Under the pieces are notes generated by a model. That model saw nothing but the letters and a program-made list of their open reading frames with translations. It had not been told where the DNA came from and did no database searches. A stretch of 64,000 nucleotides of DNA. It comes from Sulfurirhabdus sp043759595 (GTDB taxonomy: Bacteria > Pseudomonadota > Gammaproteobacteria > Burkholderiales > SMCO01). Within the stretch, counting starts at the first letter, position 1, and every line of letters starts with the position of its first letter. Shown here one piece after another: positions 17,422-26,494 of the stretch. Position numbers and translations under genes: made by a program. The stretch covers positions 1 through 64,000 of the forward strand of contig JAYVLG010000183.1 in NCBI GenBank assembly GCA_043759595.1, read 5' to 3'.

Positions 17422-19080
17422 ATGACCAAATATGTATTCGTAACTGGCGGTGTTGTTTCTTCTCTGGGGAAAGGCATCGCATCTGCTTCACTCGCTGCTA
17501 TCCTTGAATCTCGTGGCATCAAAGTCACTATGCTCAAACTGGATCCCTATATCAATGTGGATCCAGGCACGATGAGCCCTTTTCAGCATGGTGAAGTGTT
17601 TGTCACAGAGGATGGTGCGGAAACTGACCTGGATTTAGGCCATTATGAGCGCTTTATAAGCGCCAAAATGAGCAAGCGCAATAATTTCACAACCGGTCAG
17701 ATTTATGAGAGCGTGATTAAGAAAGAGCGCCGTGGTGATTATCTGGGCGGGACAGTCCAGGTTATTCCGCATATCACTGATGAAATAAAGAATTTTATCA
17801 AGGCTGGAGCCGGTGATGCTGAAGTGGCACTGGTGGAAATTGGTGGTACGGTTGGTGATATTGAATCATTGCCATTCCTCGAAGCGATTCGCCAGATGGG
17901 TGTGCAACTCGGCCGTCACAATACCTGTTATATACATCTTACATTAGTGCCATATCTGGCGTTTGCTGGTGAAATTAAAACCAAGCCAACCCAACATTCT
18001 GTAAAAGAACTCCGTGAAATTGGTATTCAGCCAGATGTATTGCTGTGCAGGGCTGACCGTCCGCTACCGGATGATGAACGCCGAAAAATCGCCTTATTTA
18101 CCAATGTCGAACCAGAGGCAGTAATTTCTGCCTATGACGTAGATAACATCTACAAAATTCCCGGTGTTTTGCACATGCAGCATCTGGATGACATTGTGTG
18201 CAAGAAACTGGAATTGACTCCGCCCCCCGCTAATTTAAGTACTTGGGAAGCCCTGATTTATTCCCTGGAGCATCCTGAGCAGCAAATCAATATTGCACTG
18301 GTCGGGAAATATGTGGATTTAACAGAATCCTACAAATCTCTTTCAGAAGCGTTGATTCATGCCGGTATTCACACTCGCAGCAAGATCAACATCAATTACA
18401 TTGATTCGGAAAACATCGAAAAAGAGGGTACAGACTGTCTGAATGGTATGGATGCCATTCTGGTGCCCGGTGGTTTTGGCAAACGGGGTGTCGAAGGAAA
18501 AATCAAGGCAATCCAGTTTGCTCGTGAGAATAAAATACCCTATCTGGGTATATGTTTGGGTATGCAACTGGCCGTGATTGAGTATGCGCGTCATAAGGCT
18601 GGTATGTTGCAAGCGCATAGTACTGAGTTTGACCCCGAAACACCTTACCCAGTAGTGGCGCTCATAAGTGAGTGGCAAGATAAGGACGGCAAGCTTGAAA
18701 CAAGAGATGCAAAGTCTGATCTCGGTGGCACGATGCGTTTAGGCGGGCAGAAAGCCATGCTGAAAGCAGGATCTTTGGCCAGCAAGGTTTATGGTTCTGA
18801 TCATGTTGTTGAGCGTCATCGCCATCGCTATGAAGTTAATAATGCACTGCTACCACAACTCGAAGCGGCTGGATTGATCGTTAGTGGTAAGTCTGTATCT
18901 GAAAATTTGTGCGAAATGATTGAACTAGCCGATCATCCATGGTTTATTGCTTGTCAATTTCATCCAGAATTTACTTCTACCCCTCGTGATGGACATCCCT
19001 TATTCAAGGCTTTTGTTGAGGCTGCTCTTAAAGGGGTTAAATCAGACTCACAGGCAAATAAATCAGGGAGTGCGACATGA
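17422..19080 (+). CDS. pyrG: CTP synthase
   Basis: CTP synthase aminates UTP to CTP using glutamine and ATP. The 552 residues start with the canonical KYVFVTGGVVSSLGKGIASA. The synthase domain contains LKLDPYINVDPGTMSP and GTVGDIESLPFLEAIRQ. The C-terminal class I glutaminase domain has C378 in YLGICLGMQLAVIEYARH (E. coli C379), with the His and Glu of CQFHPEFTSTP. The last residues overlap the kdsA start by four bases. pyrG-kdsA-eno-ftsB is a conserved betaproteobacterial order. Confidence 0.98.
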   Translation: MTKYVFVTGGVVSSLGKGIASASLAAILESRGIKVTMLKLDPYINVDPGTMSPFQHGEVFVTEDGAETDLDLGHYERFISAKMSKRNNFTTGQIYESVIKKERRGDYLGGTVQVIPHITDEIKNFIKAGAGDAEVALVEIGGTVGDIESLPFLEAIRQMGVQLGRHNTCYIHLTLVPYLAFAGEIKTKPTQHSVKELREIGIQPDVLLCRADRPLPDDERRKIALFTNVEPEAVISAYDVDNIYKIPGVLHMQHLDDIVCKKLELTPPPANLSTWEALIYSLEHPEQQINIALVGKYVDLTESYKSLSEALIHAGIHTRSKININYIDSENIEKEGTDCLNGMDAILVPGGFGKRGVEGKIKAIQFARENKIPYLGICLGMQLAVIEYARHKAGMLQAHSTEFDPETPYPVVALISEWQDKDGKLETRDAKSDLGGTMRLGGQKAMLKAGSLASKVYGSDHVVERHRHRYEVNNALLPQLEAAGLIVSGKSVSENLCEMIELADHPWFIACQFHPEFTSTPRDGHPLFKAFVEAALKGVKSDSQANKSGSAT

Positions 19081-19922
19081 AACTTTGTGGATTTGAAGTC
19101 GGACTGGATCACCCGTTTTTCCTGATTGCAGGACCATGTGTAATCGAGTCTCAGCAATTGGCTTTGGACACGGCCGGTGAACTCAAAGAAATATGTTTAA
19201 GCCTGGGTATTCCCTTTATTTTCAAATCTTCGTACGACAAGGCCAACAGAAGTTCTGGTAAATCGTTTCGTGGCTTGGGAATGGATGGCGGCCTGAAAAT
19301 TCTGGCCGAAGTAAAAAGGCAGATCGGTGTACCGGTTCTGACGGATGTGCATTCTGAAAGCGAAATTGAACAGGTTGCTTCTGTAGTCGATGTATTGCAG
19401 ACGCCTGCTTTTCTATGCCGACAAACCGATTTTATTCATGCCGTTGCCAGTGCAGGCAAGCCAGTTAATATCAAAAAAGGTCAGTTTCTTGCACCTTGGG
19501 ATATGAAAAATGTCGTAGACAAAGCGCGTGAAGCTAGCAGCCAGGATAATATTATGGTGTGCGAACGTGGTGCCTCTTTTGGTTACAATAATCTGGTGTC
19601 TGATATGCGTTCACTGGCTGTGATGCGCGAAACAGGCTGTCCAGTCGTGTTTGATGCTACGCATTCTGTTCAACTGCCTGGAGGGCAAGGCACCAAGAGT
19701 GGTGGTCAGCGTGAGTTTGTCCCTGTTCTGGCTAGAGCTGCAATTGCCAGTGGGGTTTCTGGTGTATTTATGGAAACCCACCCTAATCCGGAAGTCGCGC
19801 TATCCGATGGTCCGAATGCATGGCCATTGAATAATATGCGCAGTCTTTTGCAGACACTGAAAATGCTTGATGAACTGGTTAAGCAGCAAGGCTTTGCAGA
19901 ATCCAAATTTATTAATAAATAA
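19077..19922 (+). CDS. kdsA: KdsA, 3-deoxy-D-manno-octulosonate 8-phosphate synthase
   Basis: KdsA condenses PEP with arabinose 5-phosphate to give Kdo-8-phosphate for the LPS inner core. It is 281 residues. FFLIAGPCVIESQQLALD, FKSSYDKANRSSGKSFRG, VLTDVHSE and FDATHSVQLPGG are the family blocks. There is no clear metal-ligand Cys at the usual KDO8PS class II position near the N-terminus (the residue is in the AGPC segment, which all members share), so the metal class is not decided here. The ATG overlaps the pyrG TGA. Confidence 0.97.
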   Translation: MKLCGFEVGLDHPFFLIAGPCVIESQQLALDTAGELKEICLSLGIPFIFKSSYDKANRSSGKSFRGLGMDGGLKILAEVKRQIGVPVLTDVHSESEIEQVASVVDVLQTPAFLCRQTDFIHAVASAGKPVNIKKGQFLAPWDMKNVVDKAREASSQDNIMVCERGASFGYNNLVSDMRSLAVMRETGCPVVFDATHSVQLPGGQGTKSGGQREFVPVLARAAIASGVSGVFMETHPNPEVALSDGPNAWPLNNMRSLLQTLKMLDELVKQQGFAESKFINK

Positions 19923-19968
19923 TTCATATAATTATGTTGTTGTGTATGCTTTAAAGGAAAAATAAGAA

Positions 19969-21252
19969 ATGAGTGCAATTGTTGATGTTATCGCCCGTGA
20001 AATTCTCGATTCCCGTGGAAACCCTACTGTTGAAGCCGATGTGTTGCTTGAGTCAGGCGTAATTGGCCGCGCGGCTGTTCCTTCTGGTGCTTCTACCGGC
20101 AGCAAGGAAGCCATGGAACTGCGTGATGGAGATAAAGACCGTTATAACGGTAAAGGTGTTTTGCAAGCTGTTGAATATGTGAATACTGAAATTTGCGAAG
20201 CGATCATTGGTCTGGATGCTGAAGAGCAGAGCTTTATTGATCGTACATTGTTAGATCTGGATGGTACCGAGAACAAGTCCCGTTTGGGCGCCAATGCAAT
20301 TCTAGCTGTATCCATGGCAGTAGCAAAAGCGGCAGCTGAAGAATCCAGTTTGCCTTTATATCGCTACCTGGGGGGTGCAGGCCCTATGCAACTTCCGGTA
20401 CCCATGATGAACATCATCAATGGCGGTGCCCATGCCAATAACAATATTGACATGCAGGAATTCATGATCATCCCGGTCGGTGCAGCAAGCTTCCGAGAAG
20501 CCCTGCGTTGTGGTGCAGAAGTGTTTCATGCATTGAAGAAAATTCTTGAAAAGCGTGATATGACTACCACGGTAGGCGATGAAGGTGGTTTTGCACCTAA
20601 CCTGCCTTCCAATGAATCCGCATTGCAACTGGTTGTTGAAGCTATCGAAGCAGCGGGCTATTTGCCTGGTTCAGATGTAGCAATTGGTATTGATTGTGCC
20701 AGCACAGAATTTTATAAAGATGGTAAATACCATTTGGAATCCGAGAATCTGGCGTTAACCTCAGCACAGTTTTCGGATTATCTGGCTGCCTGGGCAGATA
20801 AATATCCTATCATTAGTATAGAAGATGGCATGGCTGAAGATGATTGGGATGGCTGGAAAATCCTGACCGATAAACTGGGTAAGTCAATTCAGTTGGTTGG
20901 CGATGATCTGTTTGTAACTAATTCAAAAATTCTGCGTGAAGGTATCAAGTTAGGCGTTGCCAATTCCATTCTGATCAAAGTGAACCAGATTGGTACATTG
21001 ACCGAAACTTTTGAAGCGATTGAGATGGCAAAACGTTCAGGCTATACATCGGTTATTTCCCATCGCTCGGGTGAAACGGAAGACACGACTATTGCTGATT
21101 TGGCTGTAGCAACCAATGCTTTGCAAATCAAGACTGGCTCATTAAGCCGTTCTGATCGTATGGCAAAATATAATCAGTTGTTGCGCATTGAAGAAGAACT
21201 CGGCGATTCCGCCAGCTATGCAGGCCGTGGGGCATTTTACCAAATAAGCTGA
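19969..21252 (+). CDS. eno: Enolase
   Basis: Enolase interconverts 2-phosphoglycerate and PEP and is often a component of the RNA degradosome. The 427 residues have the N-terminal SRGNPTVEADV, the loop GAHANNNIDMQEFMI, the metal ligands in IGIDCAS, SIEDGMAEDDWDGW and LVGDDLFVTN, and the signature ILIKVNQIGTLTET. The C-terminal HRSGETEDTTIADLAV block is intact. AAAGGA lies about 13 bases before the ATG. ftsB starts one base after the stop. Confidence 0.98.
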   Translation: MSAIVDVIAREILDSRGNPTVEADVLLESGVIGRAAVPSGASTGSKEAMELRDGDKDRYNGKGVLQAVEYVNTEICEAIIGLDAEEQSFIDRTLLDLDGTENKSRLGANAILAVSMAVAKAAAEESSLPLYRYLGGAGPMQLPVPMMNIINGGAHANNNIDMQEFMIIPVGAASFREALRCGAEVFHALKKILEKRDMTTTVGDEGGFAPNLPSNESALQLVVEAIEAAGYLPGSDVAIGIDCASTEFYKDGKYHLESENLALTSAQFSDYLAAWADKYPIISIEDGMAEDDWDGWKILTDKLGKSIQLVGDDLFVTNSKILREGIKLGVANSILIKVNQIGTLTETFEAIEMAKRSGYTSVISHRSGETEDTTIADLAVATNALQIKTGSLSRSDRMAKYNQLLRIEEELGDSASYAGRGAFYQIS

Positions 21253-21253
21253 T

Positions 21254-21610
21254 ATGCGTTTATTGACGCTCATACTTGTTGTCTTGATTGCCTTGCTTCA
21301 ATATTCTTTGTGGTTGGGTAAAGGCAGTTGGCTTCGAGTATGGGAAGTCGATCAGCAATTAAAAGCTCAAAAAGCAACAAATCAGAAGTTGCAGGCGCGC
21401 AATTCCTCCATGGATGCAGAAGTGCGCGACTTGAAACAAGGATATGATGCAATTGAAGAACGTGCGCGTTCTGAATTAGGCATGGTCAAACAAGACGAGG
21501 TTTTTTTCCAGGTTCTGGATACTTCAAAGCAAACCGGGCTTTCTGACAAAACGCCAGCAGAAAACCCCTCAACTCAGTCTGTGCCCACGCAACCCAAGCT
21601 TAGTCGCTAA
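21254..21610 (+). CDS. ftsB: FtsB, divisome bitopic protein
   Basis: FtsB forms a complex with FtsL and FtsQ that activates septal peptidoglycan synthesis. The protein is 118 residues: a membrane helix at about 3-20, then a periplasmic coiled coil (QQLKAQKATNQKLQARNSSM), then the RARSELGMVKQDEVFFQVL block typical of the family. The C-terminal 30 residues are low in complexity and rich in Pro/Ser/Thr. The gene follows eno by one base. Its end overlaps the convergent DUF4936 gene by 11 bases. Confidence 0.92.
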   Translation: MRLLTLILVVLIALLQYSLWLGKGSWLRVWEVDQQLKAQKATNQKLQARNSSMDAEVRDLKQGYDAIEERARSELGMVKQDEVFFQVLDTSKQTGLSDKTPAENPSTQSVPTQPKLSR

Positions 21611-21878
21611 AGCATTCTATTTTTCTGCTGGTGCCTGGCACAAGAAAGATTTCTATTTCAAACTTGTCTACTTCGCGCATCAAGATTTTCTCGAAGTGAT
21701 CCGGGTTTTCAACATTTTCGTAAATTTCCATCCAAAGTAGTGGATCATCACGTTTTTTCAGCGTGCGACCCATAACGCCAGTCTGACATTTAAGCCTTGC
21801 CTGCATGCTTGATACCAAGGTTTCAAGCGTTAGCGTGTCGTCTGGGTCTACGCGATAATAAACGTAATAATGCAACAT
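21600..21878 (-). CDS. DUF4936 family protein
   Basis: This is a 92-residue protein of unknown function with no membrane segment; HYYVYYRVDPDD, the ARLKCQTG segment and LWMEIYENV are the recognisable blocks. I recall DUF4936 as common in betaproteobacteria next to ygfZ or ftsB, as here. The fold is probably a small ferredoxin-like alpha/beta domain, by inference. Two adjacent ATGs (21881 and 21878) are possible starts. The gene starts 5 bases after the end of ygfZ on the same strand, so the pair is one unit. Confidence 0.8.
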   Translation of the reverse strand: MLHYYVYYRVDPDDTLTLETLVSSMQARLKCQTGVMGRTLKKRDDPLLWMEIYENVENPDHFEKILMREVDKFEIEIFLVPGTSRKIECFSD

Positions 21879-21883
21879 CAACT

Positions 21884-22915
21884 TTAAGGCAGTGCGTAAG
21901 GCAACTGTTGAAGCTCAAGTGCCGGGCCGTCGAGGGACTTCCAGTGAATGGTTTCACTTGCCGCACTGCTGATTTGAATCACGGCAAGAAGATCATATCC
22001 CCCTTTTGGTGAAGGAAATACGTTAACAATCATGCCGGATGCTTGACCTTCCATCTCAGGACTAAACAGATCGTCACCTGCTGCAGGCGTTCCTGTATTG
22101 AGATGGGCTAAATACATGCGGCGCTTTAATTTCCCTAAATATTGTGTTCTCGCAACAATTTCTTGCCCTGGGTAACAACCTTTCTGAAAATTAACCCCAC
22201 CTATTACTTCATAATTAACCATTTGTGGCACAAATTGCTCTTGCGTTGCAGAGGTAATGCGGGGGATTCCAGCCTGAATTTCGTACCATTCCCAAGCAGC
22301 ATTCCCAACGGGAGTGCAGGTTTTACTTAATGCATCCCATAAAGTGGCTGCATTTTCCGGAGTAGTCATAATTTCAAAACGGTTGCCCGGAAGGTTAATA
22401 ATGGTGTCATCGCCAACGCATATGACTTCCTGAGTGGTTTCAGGGATTTTTCCATAGTGATTTTGCAATATCTCCCTGGCGTTGCTCCCTGCAATGCCAA
22501 ATCGAATAGACAACTCGCTGATATCCGATACTTTCACTTTGGAACGCATAACGAACATACTGAGTCGTTTTTGTATGCTTTCCTGAAGTTCGGTGGGCAA
22601 TTGCATGATGTAGCCATGCGCATCATTCTGCCAGATCAGGAAATTAGCTAACATGCGGCCTTTTGGCGTACAGTAGCTGCTATATTGGCTTTTACCTGAA
22701 TTGACTTGACGAATATCATTGGTTAATTGTCCCTGGAGAAATGTTTGTGAGTCTTCTCCAGAAAAACTGATCAGCCCGAAATCTGATAAGTCCATAAGAA
22801 CAGTTTCTGATTGCAGGGATGCCATTTCTTTTGTAGGATTGCCGAAGTTAACAACGCGGTTAGCTTCTATTGAGGCACCGCAGTTCAATAAATGTTGTTG
22901 CCAAATTGAGTTCAT
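21884..22915 (-). CDS. ygfZ: YgfZ/GcvT-like folate-binding Fe-S maturation factor
   Basis: YgfZ helps assemble or repair Fe-S clusters, notably that of MiaB, in a tetrahydrofolate-dependent way. The 343 residues carry the signature FQKGCYPGQEIVARTQYLGK with C247. The N-terminal half shows the GcvT-like LSDFGLISFSGEDSQTFLQGQ. The ATG is divergent from the sdh operon, whose start lies 155 bases away; succinate dehydrogenase is itself an Fe-S enzyme, though the link may only be positional. Confidence 0.93.
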   Translation of the reverse strand: MNSIWQQHLLNCGASIEANRVVNFGNPTKEMASLQSETVLMDLSDFGLISFSGEDSQTFLQGQLTNDIRQVNSGKSQYSSYCTPKGRMLANFLIWQNDAHGYIMQLPTELQESIQKRLSMFVMRSKVKVSDISELSIRFGIAGSNAREILQNHYGKIPETTQEVICVGDDTIINLPGNRFEIMTTPENAATLWDALSKTCTPVGNAAWEWYEIQAGIPRITSATQEQFVPQMVNYEVIGGVNFQKGCYPGQEIVARTQYLGKLKRRMYLAHLNTGTPAAGDDLFSPEMEGQASGMIVNVFPSPKGGYDLLAVIQISSAASETIHWKSLDGPALELQQLPYALP

Positions 22916-22970
22916 AATTAATTAATTGAGTTAGATGAGTTGCACGAATACACGACCGGGATGAACGCGA

Positions 22971-23025
22971 TATAATGTCATAGCATACTAAGCTAACAGA
23001 CGTTTTCATTCACCGCAAGCTTGCG
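22971..23025 (+). promoter_or_regulatory. Candidate sdh promoter element and 12-bp palindrome
   Basis: A perfect TATAAT lies at 22971-22976 but without a good -35 at 16-18 bases. A perfect 12-bp palindrome, CGCAAGCTTGCG, lies at 23014-23025, between that element and the sdhC start (23071), in a position suited to an operator or leader hairpin. Confidence 0.35.
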
Positions 23026-23070
23026 AATTTACTGACGCATTTCTCTTTGCCAAATTTTATAATAATTTGC

Positions 23071-23448
23071 ATGATAAAACAGCGACCAAAAAACCTGAAT
23101 CTTTTTAAAATCAGATTGCCTGTTACTGGATTGGTTTCTATTTTACATCGACTTAGTGGCGTTTTATTGTTTCTTTTAGTGCCAGCTATTTTATGGACTT
23201 TTGAACGGTCTCTTACATCTGATAGCCAATTCCAGGGGCTTTTCAGTGTTTCTTATTACAACCCGATATTAAAATTGATTCTATTGTTTTTTTTATGGGG
23301 ATTTTTCCATCACTTTTTTGCTGGTGTGCGACATCTGTTTTTGGATATTCACTGGGGAATTTCTTTGCCCCAATCTCGTTTAACTGCAAAAATTGTCATG
23401 ATTTTGAGTTTGTTGATTACTTTTCTGCTTGGAATTTTTCTGTGGTAA
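23071..23448 (+). CDS. sdhC: Succinate dehydrogenase cytochrome b556 subunit
   Basis: SdhC is one of the two membrane anchors of complex II and contributes heme b and ubiquinone ligands. From ATG 23071 the protein is 125 residues with three helices (about 25-45, 60-83 and 102-124). SILHRLSGV is the family signature with the quinone-site Ser and Arg, and HHFFAGVRHLFLD contains the heme His. The TTG at 23047 would add eight residues and is less likely. sdhD begins inside the last codons. Confidence 0.93.
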   Translation: MIKQRPKNLNLFKIRLPVTGLVSILHRLSGVLLFLLVPAILWTFERSLTSDSQFQGLFSVSYYNPILKLILLFFLWGFFHHFFAGVRHLFLDIHWGISLPQSRLTAKIVMILSLLITFLLGIFLW

Positions 23449-23789
23449 ACCGTATAGTCAGTGGTGCGAGATATGGGCTGAGAGATTGGCTCATGCAACG
23501 CATAGCCGCTGTAATTTTGCTAATGTACAGTCTGTTCGTTTTGGGTTTTGTTATTCTGAATATGCCCATGAGTTTCGCCCTCTGGCATACATTGTTTACT
23601 CATGACTGGATGCGTTTTTTTACATTGCTTTCTTTTATGGCTTTGTATTTGCATGCTTGGGTGGGCATTCGCAATGTTTTGATGGATTACGTTCATTCGA
23701 CTGGAATCAGATTGACGCTGCATGGGTGCGTTATAGTCGCGCTTGTTATTTATTTTATCTGGACGGTACAAATTTTATGGGGAAAATAA
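23442..23789 (+). CDS. sdhD: Succinate dehydrogenase membrane anchor subunit
   Basis: SdhD pairs with SdhC in the membrane anchor of complex II. I start it at GTG 23442, giving 115 residues (VNRIVSGARYGLRDWLMQR) and a 7-base overlap with sdhC; this matches the family N-terminus. Three helices follow (about 19-40, 55-78 and 92-112). The ALYLHAWVGIRNVLMDYV segment carries the heme-ligand His and the quinone-site Asp and Tyr. The frame is open upstream to 23295, inside sdhC, but that extension has no anchor homology. Confidence 0.92.
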   Translation: MVNRIVSGARYGLRDWLMQRIAAVILLMYSLFVLGFVILNMPMSFALWHTLFTHDWMRFFTLLSFMALYLHAWVGIRNVLMDYVHSTGIRLTLHGCVIVALVIYFIWTVQILWGK

Positions 23790-23793
23790 CTCA

Positions 23794-25557
23794 ATGAACA
23801 TCCCCAAGAGAACATTTGACGCATTGGTGATTGGTGCTGGCGGGGGCGGGTTGCGCGCCGCTTTGCAATTGTCTGATGCTGATTATCGGGTAGCTGTGGT
23901 GTCCAAGGTTTTTCCTACACGATCTCATACAGTTGCTGCTCAGGGTGGCATCAATGCCGCTTTGGGGAATGTAACGCCAGATAACTGGCACTGGCATATG
24001 TATGACACCATAAAAGGTTCTGATTATCTGGGTGATCAGGATGCAATCGAATATATGTGCCGTGCAGCCGCTCAATTGGTATATGAACTGGAACATTATG
24101 GCGTGCCATTTTCCCGCCTGGATAATGGCAAAATCTACCAACGGCCTTTTGGTGGTCAATCCATTGAATTTGGCAAGTCACAGGCAACCCGAACTTGTGC
24201 CGCAGCAGACCGGACAGGCCATGCAATGCTGCATGCCCTGTACCAGCAAAACATGCGCGCCCGAACCCATTTTTTTGATGAATTCTATGCAATCGACCTG
24301 ATAAAAGATAATGAGGGTTATGTGCTGGGTGTGCTGGCAATTGAAATAGAAACCGGTGAGCCCTTATTGATTGAAGCTCGTACTACTTTGCTGGCAACCG
24401 GTGGCGCAGCCAGAATTTTCCGCACATCTACCAACGCACTCATTAATACAGGCGATGGTTTGGGTATGGCATTACGTGCCGGTGTCCCTTTGCAGGATAT
24501 GGAGTTCTTTCAGTTTCATCCCACCGGGATTGCGGAAGTAGGCAGCCTGATGTCAGAAGCGGCACGAGGAGAGGGCGGCTATCTGGTGAACAGTGAAGGC
24601 GATCGCTTTATGGAACGCTATGCACCCAATGCCAAAGATCTTGCCAGCAGAGATGTGGTGAGCAGGGCTATTGCCACTGAAATCAGAGAGGGCCGTGGTT
24701 GTGGTAAAAATAAGGACCACATTTTATTGAAAATGGACCATCTTGGTGCAGAACTGATTATGCAGCGGTTGCCAGGTATACGTGATCTGGCTATGCGCTT
24801 TGCGCATGTTGATCCCATAAAAAGCCTTGTGCCTGTTTTCCCTACGGCTCATTACATGATGGGAGGGATACCGACGAATCGCTTTGGTCAAGTTGTTGCC
24901 CCCGCACAGTTTGGCCCTGAAGAACCCGTTCCTGGACTTTATGCTGTAGGTGAGTGTGCATGCGTTTCTGTCCATGGTGCAAATCGGCTTGGTGGCAATT
25001 CGTTGCTGGATATTCTGGTCTTTGGTCGTGCTGCAGGTAATCATATGCTGGAATACTTGCAAGAAAACCCTTACCCAAGGGAAATGCCTGTTGATGCCAT
25101 GGAGCCAGCCATGCAACGTTTACAGCGTTGGGAAAAAGCTGGTGACGGAGAGAGTATTCATACCATCCGCGAAGCAATGCAAAAGGTAATGGAAGATTAT
25201 TGTGGTGTTTTTCGTACCAGTGAAGTATTGAAAGAAGGCATAGCCAAAATAAAAGCATTACATGAAAGACTTCAGCATGCAGTGTTGCATGATCAAAGCA
25301 AAGTGTTCAATACGGCTCGTATAGAAGCTCTGGAACTGGAAAATATGATGGAAATCGCATTGGCGACCATTATTTCAGCAGAAGCACGCCAGGAGAGCAG
25401 GGGAGCACATTCGCGTATTGATTTCCCTGAACGTGACGATGATAAATGGTTAAAGCACTCTTTGTATTTCAAAGAGGGGAGACGCATGGACTATAAACCG
25501 GTGCGATTGAAACCATTAACAGTGGAAACATTTATACCAAAACCTCGGGTCTATTAG
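23794..25557 (+). CDS. sdhA: Succinate dehydrogenase flavoprotein subunit
   Basis: SdhA oxidises succinate to fumarate with covalently bound FAD. From ATG 23794 it has 587 residues. The FAD site is VIGAGGGGLRAALQL; H45 in TRSHTVAAQGGINAALGN is the covalent flavin His. FHPTGI, REGRGCG, RLPGIRDLAMRFAHVDP and HGANRLGGNSLLDILVFGRAA are all conserved. The ATG lies five bases after sdhD. The open frame upstream of it overlaps sdhD and is not part of the protein. Confidence 0.98.
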   Translation: MNIPKRTFDALVIGAGGGGLRAALQLSDADYRVAVVSKVFPTRSHTVAAQGGINAALGNVTPDNWHWHMYDTIKGSDYLGDQDAIEYMCRAAAQLVYELEHYGVPFSRLDNGKIYQRPFGGQSIEFGKSQATRTCAAADRTGHAMLHALYQQNMRARTHFFDEFYAIDLIKDNEGYVLGVLAIEIETGEPLLIEARTTLLATGGAARIFRTSTNALINTGDGLGMALRAGVPLQDMEFFQFHPTGIAEVGSLMSEAARGEGGYLVNSEGDRFMERYAPNAKDLASRDVVSRAIATEIREGRGCGKNKDHILLKMDHLGAELIMQRLPGIRDLAMRFAHVDPIKSLVPVFPTAHYMMGGIPTNRFGQVVAPAQFGPEEPVPGLYAVGECACVSVHGANRLGGNSLLDILVFGRAAGNHMLEYLQENPYPREMPVDAMEPAMQRLQRWEKAGDGESIHTIREAMQKVMEDYCGVFRTSEVLKEGIAKIKALHERLQHAVLHDQSKVFNTARIEALELENMMEIALATIISAEARQESRGAHSRIDFPERDDDKWLKHSLYFKEGRRMDYKPVRLKPLTVETFIPKPRVY

Positions 25558-25565
25558 GAGATTGC

Positions 25566-26261
25566 ATGCGTTTCTCAATTTACCGCTACAACCCGGAATC
25601 TGATCAAAAGCCCTATATGCAGGACTATGATCTGGACATCGACCCAGAGGGAAAGATGTTGCTGGATGCCATTCTGCTGATTAAAACCAAAGATGAAACT
25701 TTGAGTATGCGCGCATCCTGCAAAGAAGGCGTTTGCGGCTCAGACGCGCTCAATATTAATGGCCGTAATGGTCTGGCTTGTATTACGCCGCTGGGCAGTC
25801 TTCAGGAACCCATTGTATTGCGCCCCTTGCCAGGTGTGCCAATCATTCGAGATCTTGTGGTGGATCTCAGTCAGTTTTACAAGCAGTACCGCGCAATCAA
25901 ACCCTATCTGATCAATCAGGATCCACAGCCGGAAATTGAACGGCTGCAAAGCCCGGAAGACAGAAAAGAGCTGGATGGCCTGTATGAGTGCATTTTGTGC
26001 GCTTGCTGCACAACCGCATGCCCCTCATTCTGGTGGAACCCTGATAAGTTTCTGGGGCCTGCTGCACTGCTTCAGTCTTACCGTTTTATTGCCGATACCC
26101 GGGATCATGCAACTAATGAGCGTCTGGATTATCTGGAAGACCCATACCGTCTGTTTCGTTGTCATACCATCATGAATTGTGTTGATGTATGCCCAAAAGG
26201 ACTGAACCCTACCTTGGCAATCGGTAAAATTAAATCCCTGCTGGTCAAACGCAGCGTATGA
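25566..26261 (+). CDS. sdhB: Succinate dehydrogenase iron-sulfur subunit
   Basis: SdhB passes electrons from SdhA to the quinone through three Fe-S clusters. It is 231 residues. The N-terminal 2Fe-2S ligands are in CKEGVCGSDALNINGRNGLAC (one residue over, so read as the C-E-G-V-C-G and L-A-C parts); the 4Fe-4S and 3Fe-4S ligands are in CILCACCTTACPSFWW and CHTIMNCVDVCPKGLNP. AGGAG precedes the ATG. The stop overlaps the sdhE start by four bases. Confidence 0.98.
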   Translation: MRFSIYRYNPESDQKPYMQDYDLDIDPEGKMLLDAILLIKTKDETLSMRASCKEGVCGSDALNINGRNGLACITPLGSLQEPIVLRPLPGVPIIRDLVVDLSQFYKQYRAIKPYLINQDPQPEIERLQSPEDRKELDGLYECILCACCTTACPSFWWNPDKFLGPAALLQSYRFIADTRDHATNERLDYLEDPYRLFRCHTIMNCVDVCPKGLNPTLAIGKIKSLLVKRSV

Positions 26262-26494
26262 CAATAGAACTAAACCGGTTGCGTTGGCGTTGCCGACGCG
26301 GGTTGCTTGAACTGGACATTGTTCTTTCCCGTTTTATCGATAGCCATTATTCAAGCCTCACGGCGGAAGAAAAAACATCGTTTATTGAATTGCTCACCGA
26401 GGCTGACAATGATCTGTGGGAAATGATTTCTGGCGTAAATGCCATCAGCGTTGGGCATAATGTGCGCGTATTGTCTTTACTCCGTCAATGCTGA
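26258..26494 (+). CDS. sdhE: SdhE, flavinylation factor for SdhA
   Basis: SdhE promotes covalent attachment of FAD to SdhA. It is 78 residues and carries the RGxxE motif (R14, G15, E18 in CRRGLLELD) that is essential in the family. Its place directly after sdhB, overlapping by four bases, fits the role. The following ygfX gene overlaps its end by seven bases, as in the enterobacterial sdhE-ygfX (cptBA) pair. Confidence 0.94.
   Translation: MTIELNRLRWRCRRGLLELDIVLSRFIDSHYSSLTAEEKTSFIELLTEADNDLWEMISGVNAISVGHNVRVLSLLRQC

Noticed and set aside
23743..23793. Earlier start of sdhA
   Set aside because: The open frame overlaps sdhD and has no similarity to SdhA; ATG 23794 gives the usual N-terminus.
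23951..25258. Several long minus-strand frames in sdhA
   Set aside because: Antisense shadows caused by codon bias; no start signals and no domain.
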